Source: Cohnella lubricantis (GTDB lineage Bacteria > Bacillota > Bacilli > Paenibacillales > Paenibacillaceae). Taken from it: DNA of 34,234 nucleotides. The stretch is from positions 1-34,234 of the forward strand of contig NZ_JACJVN010000072.1 in the NCBI RefSeq assembly GCF_014212015.1, written 5' to 3'. Numbering within the stretch: position 1 is the first letter of the stretch; each line of letters starts with the position of its first letter. The notes under the pieces are model-generated. The model was not told the origin of the DNA. It saw nothing but the letters and a program-made list of their open reading frames with translations, and searched no databases. Positions 7,705-18,133 of the stretch are shown one piece after another. The position numbers were made by a program, and so were the translations under genes.

Positions 7705-7740
7705 GTCCATCCAGACGGCTGCCAGTGCCGAATGTCCGGC

Positions 7741-8322
7741 CTAACCCTTGTCCGGTCCGCGGCCGTTGTACTTCGCCATCGTCTCCTCGAACGGATGGCT
7801 CAGGGCGAATTCAATCGCATCGCAGGCTTCCTCCACCATGCGGCGAACCTCCGGCTGTTCCCCTTTGGGGAAAGTGCCCAGTACGTAGTCGACGATCTGA
7901 ACTCCCGGCTTCGGGCGGGAGATGCCCATCCGCACCCGGTTGAACGTCTGCGTGCCGACGTGCTGAATGATCGACTTGATGCCATTGTGGCCGCCCGCGC
8001 TGCCTTGGTAGCGGAGACGTATACGGCCCGTCTCCGTATCGAGGTCGTCATAGACGACGATCATATCTTCGAGCCTAGCCTTGTAGAAATCCATGAACCC
8101 CCGCACCGATTCGCCCGACAGGTTCATGAACGTCATCGGCTTCAGCAGCGCCACCTTCTCGCCTTGAATGCGAGCCTCGCCCATGAGTCCTTTGCATTTG
8201 CTGTTCGGGGTGACGCTGACGTTCCAACGCTTGGCCAATTCGTCAACGACCATGAATCCGGCGTTGTGCCGGGTTGATTCATAGGCTGGCCCGGGGTTGC
8301 CGAGTCCGACGATCCATCGCAT
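7741..8322 (-). CDS. pth: Peptidyl-tRNA hydrolase
   Basis: 193 residues starting MRWIVGLGNPG; the ATG at 8322 follows GAGGAG. Family landmarks: N9, catalytic H19 in TRHNAGF, MTFMNLSGESV, the acidic DDLD loop, and GSAGGHNGIKSI. The enzyme recycles tRNA from peptidyl-tRNA that has dropped off ribosomes; in B. subtilis the gene is also called spoVC because of a sporulation phenotype. It precedes fin, as in B. subtilis. An unrecognised small gene is divergent upstream. Confidence 0.97.
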   Translation of the reverse strand: MRWIVGLGNPGPAYESTRHNAGFMVVDELAKRWNVSVTPNSKCKGLMGEARIQGEKVALLKPMTFMNLSGESVRGFMDFYKARLEDMIVVYDDLDTETGRIRLRYQGSAGGHNGIKSIIQHVGTQTFNRVRMGISRPKPGVQIVDYVLGTFPKGEQPEVRRMVEEACDAIEFALSHPFEETMAKYNGRGPDKG

Positions 8323-8448
8323 CCGTTGCTCCTCCTCAATCGCATAAAAATACATGGAGTGTATAAAAAAATGTTTCAAACGGTGAAACGAATTCGCCGC
8401 CTGCTGTGTCTTAGTGAATATAGAAACCGCTTAGAAGAGGGTGATATC

Positions 8449-8649
8449 GTGTACATGAACGGCCAAATCATCTTTGACGACGACCACTTCCTGGACCACA
8501 TGGACGCCGAAGTACCCATTCAAGTGTATCGGGGCCGTCTGCATAAGGACATTGGGTTCATCGAATATTATGGCAAAGAATTCGTGAAGGTCAACAATAT
8601 TTTCTACAGCCGCCGTCAGTTTATCTTCGTCTCTAGACCTGGTTATTAA
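8449..8649 (+). CDS. Conserved-looking small protein of unknown function
   Basis: 66 residues from a GTG at 8449, chosen because AGAGGGTG lies just upstream; an ATG at 8455 or 8371 in the same frame is possible. The sequence is acidic at the N-terminus (IIFDDDHFLDHMD), then mixed beta-like (VPIQVYRGRLHKDIGF, VKVNNIFYSRRQFIFVSRPGY). No signal, membrane segment or cysteine is present. It is divergent from pth and convergent with ctc, and a strong hairpin follows. I do not recognise a named family; the pattern recalls small uncharacterised Paenibacillus proteins, but that is memory, not a search. Confidence 0.7.
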   Translation: MYMNGQIIFDDDHFLDHMDAEVPIQVYRGRLHKDIGFIEYYGKEFVKVNNIFYSRRQFIFVSRPGY

Positions 8650-8671
8650 GAGGCGGCACACATAACAAATC

Positions 8672-8718
8672 GGGCTGCGCCTTCGGGTCTTGTACCCTGG
8701 GGCGCAGCCCTTCTTGTC
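8672..8718 (+). terminator. Strong hairpin terminator between the small plus-strand gene and ctc
   Basis: GGGCTGCGCC (8672-8681) pairs perfectly with GGCGCAGCCC (8701-8710), with an inner GGGT/ACCC, followed by TTCTTGTC. It lies between convergent genes and may act in both directions, although the minus-strand tail is less T-rich. Confidence 0.75.
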
Positions 8719-8782
8719 TAACGGCATATCGCGCGCATTAGCGGCATCCGACGCCTTCAGCGAAGCGGAGCGGAGCGTCGTT

Positions 8783-9427
8783 CTAGTCCTTCTCCACCGC
8801 TTCGAAGGCTCGCCTGTGCTGCTCGTTCTCCTCGGCCGCGTCGTCCATTGCCTCCAGCTCTTCCTCGGTGCGGTCCTTCTGCGGCGCCAATACGGAGGCA
8901 ACGACGGTATCCATCTCCAGCGCCGCCTTGATGCCGTCAGGAAGCTTTAGATCGGCAACGGTCAGGTGATCGCCAACCTCAAGCAAGCTAATGTCGACCG
9001 GAATGGAAGGCGGCAGGTCTCTCGCCAAGCATTCGACTTCCAGCTCATGCAGCACGATCTGCAGCATGCCGCCTTCTTGCTCGCCGGGGCTCTTGCCTTG
9101 GAAGTCGAGGCGAACCTCCGCCTGGATCTTCTCATTCAAGTTAACTTGGTGAAAATCTACGTGCAGCACTTGTCCGCTCAGCGAGTCGCGCTGAATGTCC
9201 GTCAGCAGCACCGGCTGGGAGCCGCGGCCGGGAACGTTCATCTCGAGAATGCTGTGCGGATTCGTGCGCAGCAGCAATGCCAGGTCCTTGGCATCGAGGG
9301 CGACGGACACCGGGGCGGCAAGCCCCTTGCCATAGACGACGCCTGGCACTTTGCCTTGCTGGCGCAGATGGCGCAAGGCGCTCTTCGTAATTGTCGTTCG
9401 TTCTTGCGCTTGCAATGCTGTACTCAT
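8783..9427 (-). CDS. ctc: 50S ribosomal protein L25 / general stress protein Ctc
   Basis: 214 residues: an N-terminal L25 5S-rRNA-binding domain (1-about 95; LRHLRQQGKVPGVVYGKG, DLALLLRTNPHSILEM, VLLTDIQRDSLSGQVLHVDF) and a C-terminal beta-rich TL5/CTC domain, with an acidic tail. ATG at 9427 follows GGAGGGG. It binds 5S rRNA in the ribosome and is stress-induced in B. subtilis, though no sigma-B promoter was identified here. It follows prs as in B. subtilis. Confidence 0.95.
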   Translation of the reverse strand: MSTALQAQERTTITKSALRHLRQQGKVPGVVYGKGLAAPVSVALDAKDLALLLRTNPHSILEMNVPGRGSQPVLLTDIQRDSLSGQVLHVDFHQVNLNEKIQAEVRLDFQGKSPGEQEGGMLQIVLHELEVECLARDLPPSIPVDISLLEVGDHLTVADLKLPDGIKAALEMDTVVASVLAPQKDRTEEELEAMDDAAEENEQHRRAFEAVEKD

Positions 9428-9507
9428 TAGGGAACCCCTCCTGAAGGCGGTTATACCCTATTAGTACCCATTCGCAGCCCGGACTAACCGTTCGCCCAAC
9501 TCCCGAC

Positions 9508-10464
9508 TTATACGTGCGGCTCGAACAGCTTGCTGATCGACTGCTGCTCGTGAATCCGAACGATGGCTTCCGCGATCAGCGGAGCGACCGACAGCACTCT
9601 CACCTTGGTCGATGCGGACGGGTCGCGCAGCGGAATCGTGTCGGTCACGACGACTTCCGTGATCGGCGATGCCTCCAGGCGCGCAAGTGCTTGTCCGGAC
9701 AGGACCGGATGCGTGCAGCAAGCGTACAGCTCGCGAGCGCCCGCCTCCTTTAACGCTTGTGCCGCAAGAGAGATCGTGCCGGCCGTGTCGATGATGTCGT
9801 CGATCAGGATGGCCGTGCGTCCAGAGACGTCCCCGATAATGTTCATCACTTCAACGACGTTCGGCTCCGGACGGCGCTTATCGATGATGGCGAGCGGCGC
9901 TTGCAGTTCATCCGCCAGACGGCGCGCGCGTACGACGCCGCCGTGGTCCGGCGAGACGACGATTGGCGCAAGCAGGCTTTTGCTCTTGAAGTAGTCACCC
10001 AGAATCGGCACACCCAGCAGGTGGTCGACGGGAATATCGAAGAATCCTTGAATCTGCATGGCGTGAAGGTCCATTGCAATGACCCGATGCGCGCCGGCTG
10101 TCTCGATCAGGTTCGCGACCAGCTTCGCTGTGATCGGGTCACGCGAACGCGCCTTGCGGTCTTGCCGCGCATAGCCGTAATACGGAAGCACGACATTGAT
10201 CGTCTTGGCCGATGCCCGCTTGAGCGCATCCACCATCACGAGCAGCTCCATCAAGTTCTCATTCACCGGTTGTGAGGTCGACTGCACGACGAAGACATCG
10301 CTTCCCCGTACGCTATCGTCCAGCCGGACATGAATCTCCCCGTCGCTGAATCTTCTCATCTCAGCGTCTCCGAGCTTGATGCCGATATTGCGAGCGATCG
10401 CTTCGGCGAGGCGGGGATTGGAGTTGCCCGCGAACAGCTTCAATGTACCATCTGGGTAAGACAT
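9508..10464 (-). CDS. prs: Ribose-phosphate pyrophosphokinase (PRPP synthetase)
   Basis: 318 residues, normal for class I enzymes. Landmarks: [17 protein letters not shown] at the N-terminus, [23 protein letters not shown], the metal-binding [11 protein letters not shown], and the PRPP loop [14 protein letters not shown]. It makes PRPP from ribose 5-phosphate and ATP for purine, pyrimidine, histidine and NAD synthesis. The ribosome-binding site is modest. It lies downstream of glmU and two genes from purR, whose product senses PRPP. Confidence 0.97.
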   Translation of the reverse strand: MSYPDGTLKLFAGNSNPRLAEAIARNIGIKLGDAEMRRFSDGEIHVRLDDSVRGSDVFVVQSTSQPVNENLMELLVMVDALKRASAKTINVVLPYYGYARQDRKARSRDPITAKLVANLIETAGAHRVIAMDLHAMQIQGFFDIPVDHLLGVPILGDYFKSKSLLAPIVVSPDHGGVVRARRLADELQAPLAIIDKRRPEPNVVEVMNIIGDVSGRTAILIDDIIDTAGTISLAAQALKEAGARELYACCTHPVLSGQALARLEASPITEVVVTDTIPLRDPSASTKVRVLSVAPLIAEAIVRIHEQQSISKLFEPHV

Positions 10465-10561
10465 AACGCACCAGCCTTTGAACTTTTGTAGGGTTACTAT
10501 TACGTACGAGCAGAACGTTTAATTGGTAACGTCCTATTTATAACGATTATTCTTAATTCTA

Positions 10562-11953
10562 TTAGTTCCGTTCTTTCTTGGCGCGAGCGCGGGCGCGAAG
10601 CTTCTCCGCATAGCCCGGCTTGTTCACTTGGCGTTCTCGTGCGATTGCCATATCGTTATCGCCTACGTTGTTCGTAATCGTGGAGCCGGCCACGACGTAA
10701 GCGCCTTTGCCGATCGTCACCGGAGCGATCAAGTTCGCGTTGCTTCCGATGAACGAATCGTCTCCGATCTCCGTTCTCGATTTATTATACCCATCGTAAT
10801 TGGCCGTTATCGCGCCGCAGCCGATGTTCACATTCGAACCTACGGTTGCGTCGCCTACGTAACTCAGATGAGGAATCTTGCTGCCCTCGCCGACGGTCGT
10901 ATTCTTCAGCTCGACGAAGTCGCCGACCTTGACCTGGTCCGCGAGCTTCGTGCCCGGACGCAAATAAGCGAACGGTCCAATCGAACAAGCCTCGCCGATC
11001 TCCGCTTCGTCGGTCGTCGACTGGCGAACCGTCGTTCCGCTGCCCACCGTCGTATCCTTAAGATCCGCTGAAGGACCGATGATGCAGCCCTCGCCGATTG
11101 CCGTTCTTCCGCGGAGCATCGTGCCCGGATACAGAACCGTATCCGCACCGATCGTCACGTCCGCTTCAATATACGTATGCTCCGGATCGATGATCGTCAC
11201 GCCGTTCAACATGTGCGCCTTCGCAATGCGGCGGCGCATCAGCCTCTCAGCCTCGGCAAGGACGACACGGTCATTGACGCCGATCGCTTCCGCGTGGTCG
11301 GCCGCCTTGTAAGCCGACACACGATCGCCTTGGTTCTGCAGAATGCCGATCACGTCGGTCAGGTAATACTCGCCTTGCGCGTTGTTATTCGTCACCTGCG
11401 CCAGCGCTGCGAACAGCTTGCGATTATCGAAGCAGTAAGTGCCGGTGTTGATCTCGCGCACGGCCGCTTCTGCCGGAGAGCAATCCTTCTGCTCGACGAT
11501 GCGCATCACTTCGCCGCTCTCGCCGCGAATGACGCGCCCGTAGCCAGTTGGCGGATCCATGTCGGCAGTCATCACGGTAGCCGCGGCGCCTTCACGTTCA
11601 TGCAGCGCGATCATCTCTTCGAGCGTATTGCCCGTCACCAGCGGCGTATCGCCGCAGACGATGACGGTCGTGCCGTCTACGCCGCCGAGCTGCGCTTCGG
11701 CCTGAAGCACGGCATGCCCCGTTCCAAGCTGTTCCGCTTGCAGGACGTATTCCGCCGCATCGCCCAGATGCGCCTGAACAGCCTCGGCTCCATGCCCGAC
11801 GATCACGACGGCGCGCTCGCATGAGGCCTGCTTCACTGCCTTCAACACATGGCTGACCATCGGCGTGCCGCAAACCGGATGCAGCACTTTATATAATTTG
11901 GACTTCATCCTCTTTCCTTGTCCGGCCGCCAGAACAATCGCGATTCTTGTCAT
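10562..11953 (-). CDS. glmU: Bifunctional UDP-GlcNAc pyrophosphorylase / GlcN-1-P acetyltransferase
   Basis: 463 residues. ATG at 11953 follows GGGAGG by about 9 nt. The N-terminal uridyltransferase has LAAGQGKRMKSKLYKVLHP, AEQLGTGHAV and VCGDTPLV. The C-terminal left-handed beta-helix has hexapeptide repeats (IGADTVLYPGTMLRG, RPGTKLADQVKVG, SYVGDATVGSNVNIGCG) and the acetyltransferase site. It supplies UDP-GlcNAc for peptidoglycan. A possible TATCAT -10 lies just upstream, after the spoVG terminator. Confidence 0.97.
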   Translation of the reverse strand: MTRIAIVLAAGQGKRMKSKLYKVLHPVCGTPMVSHVLKAVKQASCERAVVIVGHGAEAVQAHLGDAAEYVLQAEQLGTGHAVLQAEAQLGGVDGTTVIVCGDTPLVTGNTLEEMIALHEREGAAATVMTADMDPPTGYGRVIRGESGEVMRIVEQKDCSPAEAAVREINTGTYCFDNRKLFAALAQVTNNNAQGEYYLTDVIGILQNQGDRVSAYKAADHAEAIGVNDRVVLAEAERLMRRRIAKAHMLNGVTIIDPEHTYIEADVTIGADTVLYPGTMLRGRTAIGEGCIIGPSADLKDTTVGSGTTVRQSTTDEAEIGEACSIGPFAYLRPGTKLADQVKVGDFVELKNTTVGEGSKIPHLSYVGDATVGSNVNIGCGAITANYDGYNKSRTEIGDDSFIGSNANLIAPVTIGKGAYVVAGSTITNNVGDNDMAIARERQVNKPGYAEKLRARARAKKERN

Positions 11954-12031
11954 GGTTGTCGTTCCTCCCTTCAAGTTCCGAGCGTCACGTTCCGCAATCC
12001 CTACAAAATGATAGCTTATTCCGAACCAAAT

Positions 12032-12062
12032 GAAAAGAGAGAGCAGGATGTCTGCTCTCTCT
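12032..12062 (-). terminator. Rho-independent terminator after spoVG
   Basis: Minus-strand AGAGAGAGCAG pairs perfectly with CTGCTCTCTCT around a 5-nt loop and is followed by TTTTC. Confidence 0.88.
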
Positions 12063-12098
12063 CAACTATTCCGCATATTCATCTCTCTCTTCTTGCCT

Positions 12099-12383
12099 TT
12101 AAGCACCTTCAACCAGTACTTCTTCGTCTTGTGCGGCGCGTTCATATTCTGCCAGAACGGCCGTCTGGATCTTCTCCCGCGTACCGGAAGAGATGGGGTG
12201 AGCAATGTCGCGGAACTCGCCATCAGGAGTCCGTTTGCTCGGCATAGCAACGAACATGCCATTGTTGCCATCGATGACGCGAATGTCGTGAACGACGAAT
12301 TCGTTGTCAATGGTAATCGAAGCAATGGCCTTCATGCGCCCCTCGGAATTCACACGGCGGAGCCTTACATCTGTAATTTGCAC
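12099..12383 (-). CDS. spoVG: Septation / regulatory RNA-binding protein SpoVG
   Basis: 94 residues with the canonical [11 protein letters not shown] start and the [17 protein letters not shown] core, followed by an acidic tail. AAAGGTGGTG precedes the ATG at 12383. SpoVG affects asymmetric septation and in other Firmicutes binds nucleic acids and alters virulence or capsule genes. A very good sigma-H promoter lies upstream and a terminator directly after, so it is an independent unit. Confidence 0.98.
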   Translation of the reverse strand: MQITDVRLRRVNSEGRMKAIASITIDNEFVVHDIRVIDGNNGMFVAMPSKRTPDGEFRDIAHPISSGTREKIQTAVLAEYERAAQDEEVLVEGA

Positions 12384-12423
12384 TTGTGTTCACCACCTTT
12401 GTCCCATTCGAAGACTTGGTGTA

Positions 12424-12452
12424 ATATTCCACATTATCGTGCAAATTCCTTC
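12424..12452 (-). promoter_or_regulatory. sigma-H promoter of spoVG
   Basis: Minus-strand GAAGGAATT (12444-12452), an 11-nt spacer and GTGGAATAT (12424-12432) match the sigma-H elements RNAGGAWWW and RNNGAATWW at every defined position. spoVG is the classic sigma-H gene in B. subtilis. Confidence 0.85.
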
Positions 12453-12492
12453 TTAAAACTGGAAAATCCAAATGAGTTATTAAAAAAATTTT

Positions 12493-12891
12493 TTATTTGC
12501 TCGCTCTAGCGACAGGTATCGCCGCGATAAGCTCAATTTCGACAAGAACGTCCTTTGGCAACCGCGCAACTTCAACGGCGGAACGCGCCGGGGCGTGCGC
12601 ACCGAAGTAAGAACTATAGACTGCATTGAAGGCGGCGAAGTCGTTCATGTCCTTCAGGAAGCAAGTCGTCTTGACCGCATCGCTGAAGTCTCCTCCTGCC
12701 GCTGCCAGCACAGCCTTCAAGTTGCGAAGCACCTGATGGGCTTGTTCTTCGATGCCTCCTGGAACCAATTGGCCTTCCGGCGTCAGCGGAATCTGACCCG
12801 ATGTGAACAGGAAGTCGCCGAATCGCACCGCTTGGGCATAAGGGCCGATGGCGGCTGGCGCTTCCGTGGTGGAGACGATCGATAAAGACAT
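12493..12891 (-). CDS. ridA: RidA-family enamine/imine deaminase (YabJ)
   Basis: 132 residues from ATG 12891, which follows AAGGAGG. Family features: [26 protein letters not shown], and [20 protein letters not shown] with the substrate-binding arginine (PARSAVE). RidA proteins hydrolyse reactive 2-aminoacrylate intermediates; yabJ was also linked to purine regulation in B. subtilis. It starts 13 nt after the purR stop, so it is in the purR operon. Confidence 0.95.
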   Translation of the reverse strand: MSLSIVSTTEAPAAIGPYAQAVRFGDFLFTSGQIPLTPEGQLVPGGIEEQAHQVLRNLKAVLAAAGGDFSDAVKTTCFLKDMNDFAAFNAVYSSYFGAHAPARSAVEVARLPKDVLVEIELIAAIPVARASK

Positions 12892-12904
12892 TATGAATTC
12901 CTCC

Positions 12905-13729
12905 TTAATTAAAGAAATTGCCTGGCTGCACAACGATCTGCCTGCTCTTCAGATCGACTTCCGTCAGCTTCGCAAGCGATATATAGTCGTGGAGCAGCCT
13001 CTCTTCATTATCCACCTCGCCGGATTCCACGAAGACGCCGACGCCCGCAACGACAGCGCGGAACTCATGCAGCAGGTCAATCATGCCTTGAATGGTTCCG
13101 CCAGCTTTCATGAAGTCGTCGATGATCAGCACGCGGGATTCCTCCCGCAGCGCTCTTCTCGCCAGCGACATCGTCTGAATTCGCTTGGTGGAACCGGATA
13201 CGTAATTGATGCTGACGACCGAGCCTTCCGTTACCTTGTGGTCGCGCCTAACGATGATGACCGGAACGTTGAGATAGAGCGATGCGGCATGAGCCAGCGG
13301 TATGCCCTTCGTCTCCACCGTCATGATCGCATCGATGTTTCGATCGGCGAAGGCGGTGGCGAACATCTGCCCCACGTCCTGCAGCAGCCCGGGTTGGCCC
13401 AGAAGGTCGGTCATGTACAGATAGCCGCCCGGCAGCAGCCGATCCGGCTGTTCAAGCTCCCGGCAGATGCTCTGTATTCTCTCGAGCGCCTGCTCCTTGC
13501 GGCACTTCGGCACGAAGCGTACCCCGCCCGCGGCCCCGGCAAGCGTATATAATTCGCCGATGCCTTCTTCCTCAAATACTTCCTTAATGATCGCCAAGTC
13601 CTCGCTGATCGAAGATTTGGCCGATTGGTAACGATCGGCAAATGCTGTCAGCGAAATTAACGTGTGAGGACGGGCTAATAGGTATTGCGTCATCTCTACG
13701 AGGCGCGCACTGCGTTTCAACTTTTTCAC
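12905..13729 (-). CDS. purR: Purine operon repressor PurR
   Basis: 274 residues from a GTG at 13729, which follows AGAGAGG; alignment from memory with B. subtilis PurR puts the start at [17 protein letters not shown]. The N-terminal winged-helix domain runs to about residue 75 ([19 protein letters not shown]). The rest is a phosphoribosyltransferase-fold effector domain with [17 protein letters not shown] as PRPP-binding loop. It represses purine genes and is released by PRPP. No PurBox was found by eye at its own promoter. Confidence 0.96.
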   Translation of the reverse strand: MKKLKRSARLVEMTQYLLARPHTLISLTAFADRYQSAKSSISEDLAIIKEVFEEEGIGELYTLAGAAGGVRFVPKCRKEQALERIQSICRELEQPDRLLPGGYLYMTDLLGQPGLLQDVGQMFATAFADRNIDAIMTVETKGIPLAHAASLYLNVPVIIVRRDHKVTEGSVVSINYVSGSTKRIQTMSLARRALREESRVLIIDDFMKAGGTIQGMIDLLHEFRAVVAGVGVFVESGEVDNEERLLHDYISLAKLTEVDLKSRQIVVQPGNFFN

Positions 13730-13769
13730 AGATCCTCTCTCCCGTCCAAAAACCGAATAATCCACCGAT

Positions 13770-13799
13770 ATCATAACACCTTTATCCGGTTTTGGGCAA
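13770..13799 (-). promoter_or_regulatory. Candidate sigma-A promoter of purR-ridA
   Basis: Minus-strand TTGCCC (13794-13799), an 18-nt spacer and TATGAT (13770-13775) preceded by an extended TG. A perfect 16-bp palindrome, GCAATACGCGTATTGC, lies 50 bp upstream (13849-13864), just after the ispE stop. Confidence 0.55.
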
Positions 13800-13875
13800 G
13801 AACTTCATTCCATTTATGTCAGTTATCTTAACATATATCGCCATTCCCGCAATACGCGTATTGCTTGCCTTCCTT

Positions 13876-14733
13876 CTATGTAAGCAATCTGACCGCGTAC
13901 ACTTCTTTGCAGAACCCGCGGAGCCCGTTATAGAGCCTGGAAATCTTCGATTCCTTCGAGACCAGTCCGAACACGGTCGGCCCGCTGCCGGACATGAGCA
14001 CGCCGTCGGCTCCGAGCTTCATCATGACTTCCTTGATCTGGCGCACCTCCGGATAGCGGTCCAGCGTGACCGATTCCAGTACGTTGCCGAGTCTGGCACA
14101 TATGTCGGCGAACGACTGCCGCTTGATCGCGTCGGCCATGCCGGCAATCGACGGATGCTCCTTGAGCTCGTTCGCGCGAAGCTTGCCGTATACTTCGGCT
14201 GTCGATACGTTGATCGGCGGCTTGGCCAGCACGACCCAGCACTGCGGCGGGTTGTCGATCGTCTCGAGCTGCTCGCCTCGTCCGCGCGCGATTGCCGTGC
14301 CGCCGCGTATGCAGAAGGGGATGTCCGAGCCCAGCTCCGCTCCGAGCTCTTCCAGTTGGGCTGTCGTCAGGCCTAGCTGCCACAAGCGGTTCAGGCCGCG
14401 CAACGCCGCCGCCGCGTCGCTGCTTCCGCCGGCTAGCCCTGCCGCAACCGGAATATGCTTGTCCAGATGGATGTAGACGCCTTGCTTCACGCCGCAGCGT
14501 TCCTTCAGCAGCCTGGCAGCCTGAAATGCCAGATTCTTCTCGTCCAGCGGAATAAATCCCGCTTGGCTGGACAGGACGATCTGATCGCGCGGAAGCTCGG
14601 ACATCTCAAGCCGGTCCGCCAAATCGACCATCGTCATGATCATCTCGACTTCATGATAGCCGTCGTCCCGCTTGCGCAGCACGTCCAGCGACAAATTAAT
14701 TTTGGCAGGAGCCTTCTCATATACCTTATTCAT
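13876..14733 (-). CDS. ispE: 4-diphosphocytidyl-2-C-methyl-D-erythritol kinase
   Basis: 285 residues from ATG 14733, chosen because AGGTGAT lies 7 nt upstream; an ATG at 14745 would overlap that site. Motifs of GHMP kinases: [12 protein letters not shown] at the N-terminus, [17 protein letters not shown] (ATP loop), and [18 protein letters not shown] near the end. It phosphorylates CDP-ME in the MEP isoprenoid pathway. Position between sspF and purR matches B. subtilis. Confidence 0.96.
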   Translation of the reverse strand: MNKVYEKAPAKINLSLDVLRKRDDGYHEVEMIMTMVDLADRLEMSELPRDQIVLSSQAGFIPLDEKNLAFQAARLLKERCGVKQGVYIHLDKHIPVAAGLAGGSSDAAAALRGLNRLWQLGLTTAQLEELGAELGSDIPFCIRGGTAIARGRGEQLETIDNPPQCWVVLAKPPINVSTAEVYGKLRANELKEHPSIAGMADAIKRQSFADICARLGNVLESVTLDRYPEVRQIKEVMMKLGADGVLMSGSGPTVFGLVSKESKISRLYNGLRGFCKEVYAVRLLT

Positions 14734-14769
14734 TATCATCATCACCTGTCGGGTAAAAAAGCTTTACAT

Positions 14770-14778
14770 ATTATAACA
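14770..14778 (-). promoter_or_regulatory. Candidate extended -10 promoter element of ispE
   Basis: Minus-strand TGTTATAAT, an extended -10 (TGNTATAAT), lies about 40 nt before the ispE start and after the sspF terminator. The -35 is poor. Confidence 0.4.
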
Positions 14779-14836
14779 AACCCCCGTTGGAAATGCGATT
14801 TCGAAGGGAGCGTCCGTCTGCAGAAGCCGCGGCGTG

Positions 14837-14871
14837 AAAAAAGGGCGCTTCCGTAGAGGAAGAACCGCCCC
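14837..14871 (-). terminator. Rho-independent terminator after sspF
   Basis: Minus-strand GGGCG...TTCC pairs with GGAAGCGCCC with a small bulge, followed by TTTTTT. Confidence 0.8.
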
Positions 14872-14892
14872 GTCCATAGCCCAGCCCGACGC

Positions 14893-15066
14893 TTATTTAC
14901 GCGATAGATTCTGTTCGGCCAGCTGGATCGCCCTCTTGACCATGTTACCTGCATCCTTAGCCCGTATGCCGCCCCAGCCCTCGGACTGCACTTTGTCGTA
15001 GAATCCCAGATCCTTGGCCAACTCGGTCTTGAATTGCTCGGACATGGTGCTTCTCCTGCGGCTCAT
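14893..15066 (-). CDS. sspF: SspF-type small acid-soluble spore protein
   Basis: 57 residues from ATG 15066, which follows AAGGAGG. It matches the SspF pattern: [45 protein letters not shown]. Proteins of this alpha/beta type bind and protect DNA in the dormant spore. A candidate sigma-G promoter lies 50 nt upstream. Veg upstream and ispE downstream reproduce the B. subtilis order. Confidence 0.94.
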   Translation of the reverse strand: MSRRRSTMSEQFKTELAKDLGFYDKVQSEGWGGIRAKDAGNMVKRAIQLAEQNLSRK

Positions 15067-15114
15067 CCGCGCCGCCTCCTTCGCGCATAGATACGCCTTC
15101 AAGGCGTTCCGTCT

Positions 15115-15145
15115 TAGAATGCCCTTGCGGCGGCGGCGGCATGCG
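15115..15145 (-). promoter_or_regulatory. Candidate sigma-G promoter of sspF
   Basis: Minus-strand CGCATG (15140-15145), an 18-nt spacer and CATTCTA (15115-15121) fit the forespore sigma consensus (TGHATR, CAWWMTA) with one mismatch in the -35. SASP genes are normally sigma-G dependent. Confidence 0.6.
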
Positions 15146-15161
15146 CTCTTGCGAATGGCAA

Positions 15162-15200
15162 ACAAAAACGGGCAGCCCGCGCGCTCCGCGTTCTACCCGT
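15162..15200 (-). terminator. Rho-independent terminator after veg
   Basis: Minus-strand ACGGGTAG pairs with CTGCCCGT (one G-U) around a CGCG/CGCG loop stem, followed by TTTTTG. It overlaps the approach to the sspF promoter. Confidence 0.75.
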
Positions 15201-15218
15201 ACACGAATCCAGCCAAAC

Positions 15219-15494
15219 TCAATGCGGCAAAAAGTTGATGCGAACCTGACCTTCGTCATTGCAGACCATAACTTCAACGGATTCCGTCAAGATGTCAGCG
15301 TAGCTGTACGAAACCCGCTTAAATGCATTCTGCTCCTCGTCAAGCTTGACGATGAACACGGAAGGGTAAATCTCTTCCAGGACGCCGGTACGTTCTACGG
15401 TCTTGCGGCGGCCCCCATTGGCGCGGAGCATGATTTTGGATCCGACGTGCGGCTCCAAGCTTCGCTTGATCTCAACCAGCGCATTCTTAGCCAT
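15219..15494 (-). CDS. veg: Veg protein (biofilm-associated, DUF1021)
   Basis: 91 residues with MAKNALVEIKRSLEPHVGSK, LRANGGRRKTVERTGVLEE, YPSVFIVKLDE and RVSYSYADILTESVEV, all typical of Veg. In B. subtilis Veg is small and highly expressed and stimulates biofilm matrix genes by opposing SinR. AGAGGTGG precedes the ATG. Two tandem consensus sigma-A promoters upstream agree with strong expression. Confidence 0.97.
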   Translation of the reverse strand: MAKNALVEIKRSLEPHVGSKIMLRANGGRRKTVERTGVLEEIYPSVFIVKLDEEQNAFKRVSYSYADILTESVEVMVCNDEGQVRINFLPH

Positions 15495-15521
15495 GATCCA
15501 CTACCACCTCTTTCCCTGTAA

Positions 15522-15591
15522 ATTATAACTAAAAAGAGGCGGCATGTCAAACGAGCAAAATATTATATCAGCGAGGAATAATCGTTGTCAA
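15522..15591 (-). promoter_or_regulatory. Tandem sigma-A promoters of veg
   Basis: Distal: TTGACA (15586-15591), 18-nt spacer, TATAAT (15562-15567). Proximal: TTGACA (15545-15550), 17-nt spacer, TATAAT (15522-15527). All four hexamers are perfect consensus on the minus strand. Confidence 0.88.
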
Positions 15592-15643
15592 CGATGTTTT
15601 TCCTTTATTTTAGCGGTCCTACGCAAGTTGGGCCTAAAGTCCG

Positions 15644-16507
15644 TCACACAATGTTCACATTTGAAGACGCTGTCTTCAAATTCGGAACCCCGATCCGGTA
15701 CCTTCCCATCGTCTCCACGCCGCCGACTCCCTGCATGCCGCTGATCGTATGCGTGATGACGTCAGAGATGTTAATCGTCTCCCGGAACGGCGTGAACGCG
15801 GAACGCACCGCCACATAGACCGGATCGAGGGCGTGAATCATAATACGCCCCGGCGAGCTGGCGAAGTTCGAGCCCGCCTGCATCAGCGCCTCGAAGTGGG
15901 ACTGGCAGGCGCCGGCGATGACGACGAGAGAATCGCGATGCTTCTCGTATTCCCGCGCGATGTGCACGGCGTGCACGAAGTTCAGCGAATTCTTGTAGCT
16001 GTTCAAGTTCGTCCAGTCCTGCCGGCTCTTGTGAAGGCCGTCGTGGCCGGTAATGACGACGATGTCGGGCCGCACGCGGGGAAGCAGGTACAACAATGCC
16101 TCCGGCATTTGGGCTTCGTGGCAATGCGCGCCTTCTGCCGGAACCTGCAGATGCCGGTAGACCGCCATGCTCTTCTTCAAATAATTAGCGTCTCCGTCAA
16201 GGTGAAGCACTTTGCCTGGCATCTCGAAGTATGCGCGGCGATCAGCGGCCGGAGCGGAGACCACATTGCCGAAGGGAGGCCTCTCTTCCCTCATTCTTCT
16301 GATCGACTCGTTAGCTTGTATGCGCGCGCGGAGCGTCCCGCCCAGCTCGTCCGGATTCTGCACCGTCTCCAGATCGTCGATGCGCGAATCGGCCAGCAGC
16401 CGGTAATCCGTTCCGCGAAGAATAGCCATCCGATCGTTTAAGGACGCGATTCGGAACAAGACGTCCCCGCCGTATGATTTGCGGACGACCAAGTCCCCCT
16501 GCTTCAT
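15644..16507 (-). CDS. yabG: Sporulation-specific protease YabG
   Basis: 287 residues, usual length. Conserved features: MKQGDLVVRKSYGGDVLFRI, HLDGDANYLKKSM, CHEAQMPEAL around H130, VVITGHDGLHK with H155, and VVIAGACQSHFEALMQAG with C201, the probable nucleophile (clostridial YabG is a cysteine protease). YabG cleaves spore coat proteins, made in the mother cell under sigma-K; a perfect sigma-K -10 lies just upstream. AGAGGTGATG precedes the ATG. Confidence 0.96.
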   Translation of the reverse strand: MKQGDLVVRKSYGGDVLFRIASLNDRMAILRGTDYRLLADSRIDDLETVQNPDELGGTLRARIQANESIRRMREERPPFGNVVSAPAADRRAYFEMPGKVLHLDGDANYLKKSMAVYRHLQVPAEGAHCHEAQMPEALLYLLPRVRPDIVVITGHDGLHKSRQDWTNLNSYKNSLNFVHAVHIAREYEKHRDSLVVIAGACQSHFEALMQAGSNFASSPGRIMIHALDPVYVAVRSAFTPFRETINISDVITHTISGMQGVGGVETMGRYRIGVPNLKTASSNVNIV

Positions 16508-16528
16508 GGGCTCATCACCTCTTCCGTC

Positions 16529-16557
16529 TATCGTATGGAGGAGGTGGGCACATGGTG
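16529..16557 (-). promoter_or_regulatory. sigma-K promoter of yabG
   Basis: Minus-strand CACC (16554-16557), a 16-nt spacer and CATACGATA (16529-16537); the -10 matches CATANNNTA exactly and the -35 has the required AC. It sits 22 nt before the yabG start. Confidence 0.75.
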
Positions 16558-16599
16558 CAAGTTGACCTGTCGGCTGGATCCGTTAAATCGGTTTGCGCT

Positions 16600-18076
<1,477 letters not shown>

Positions 18077-18133
18077 GCCTCTTGTCTTCCGCCTTTCCTC
18101 CGTACCGTTCGTCTAAGTCTTTGCCATTATAAC

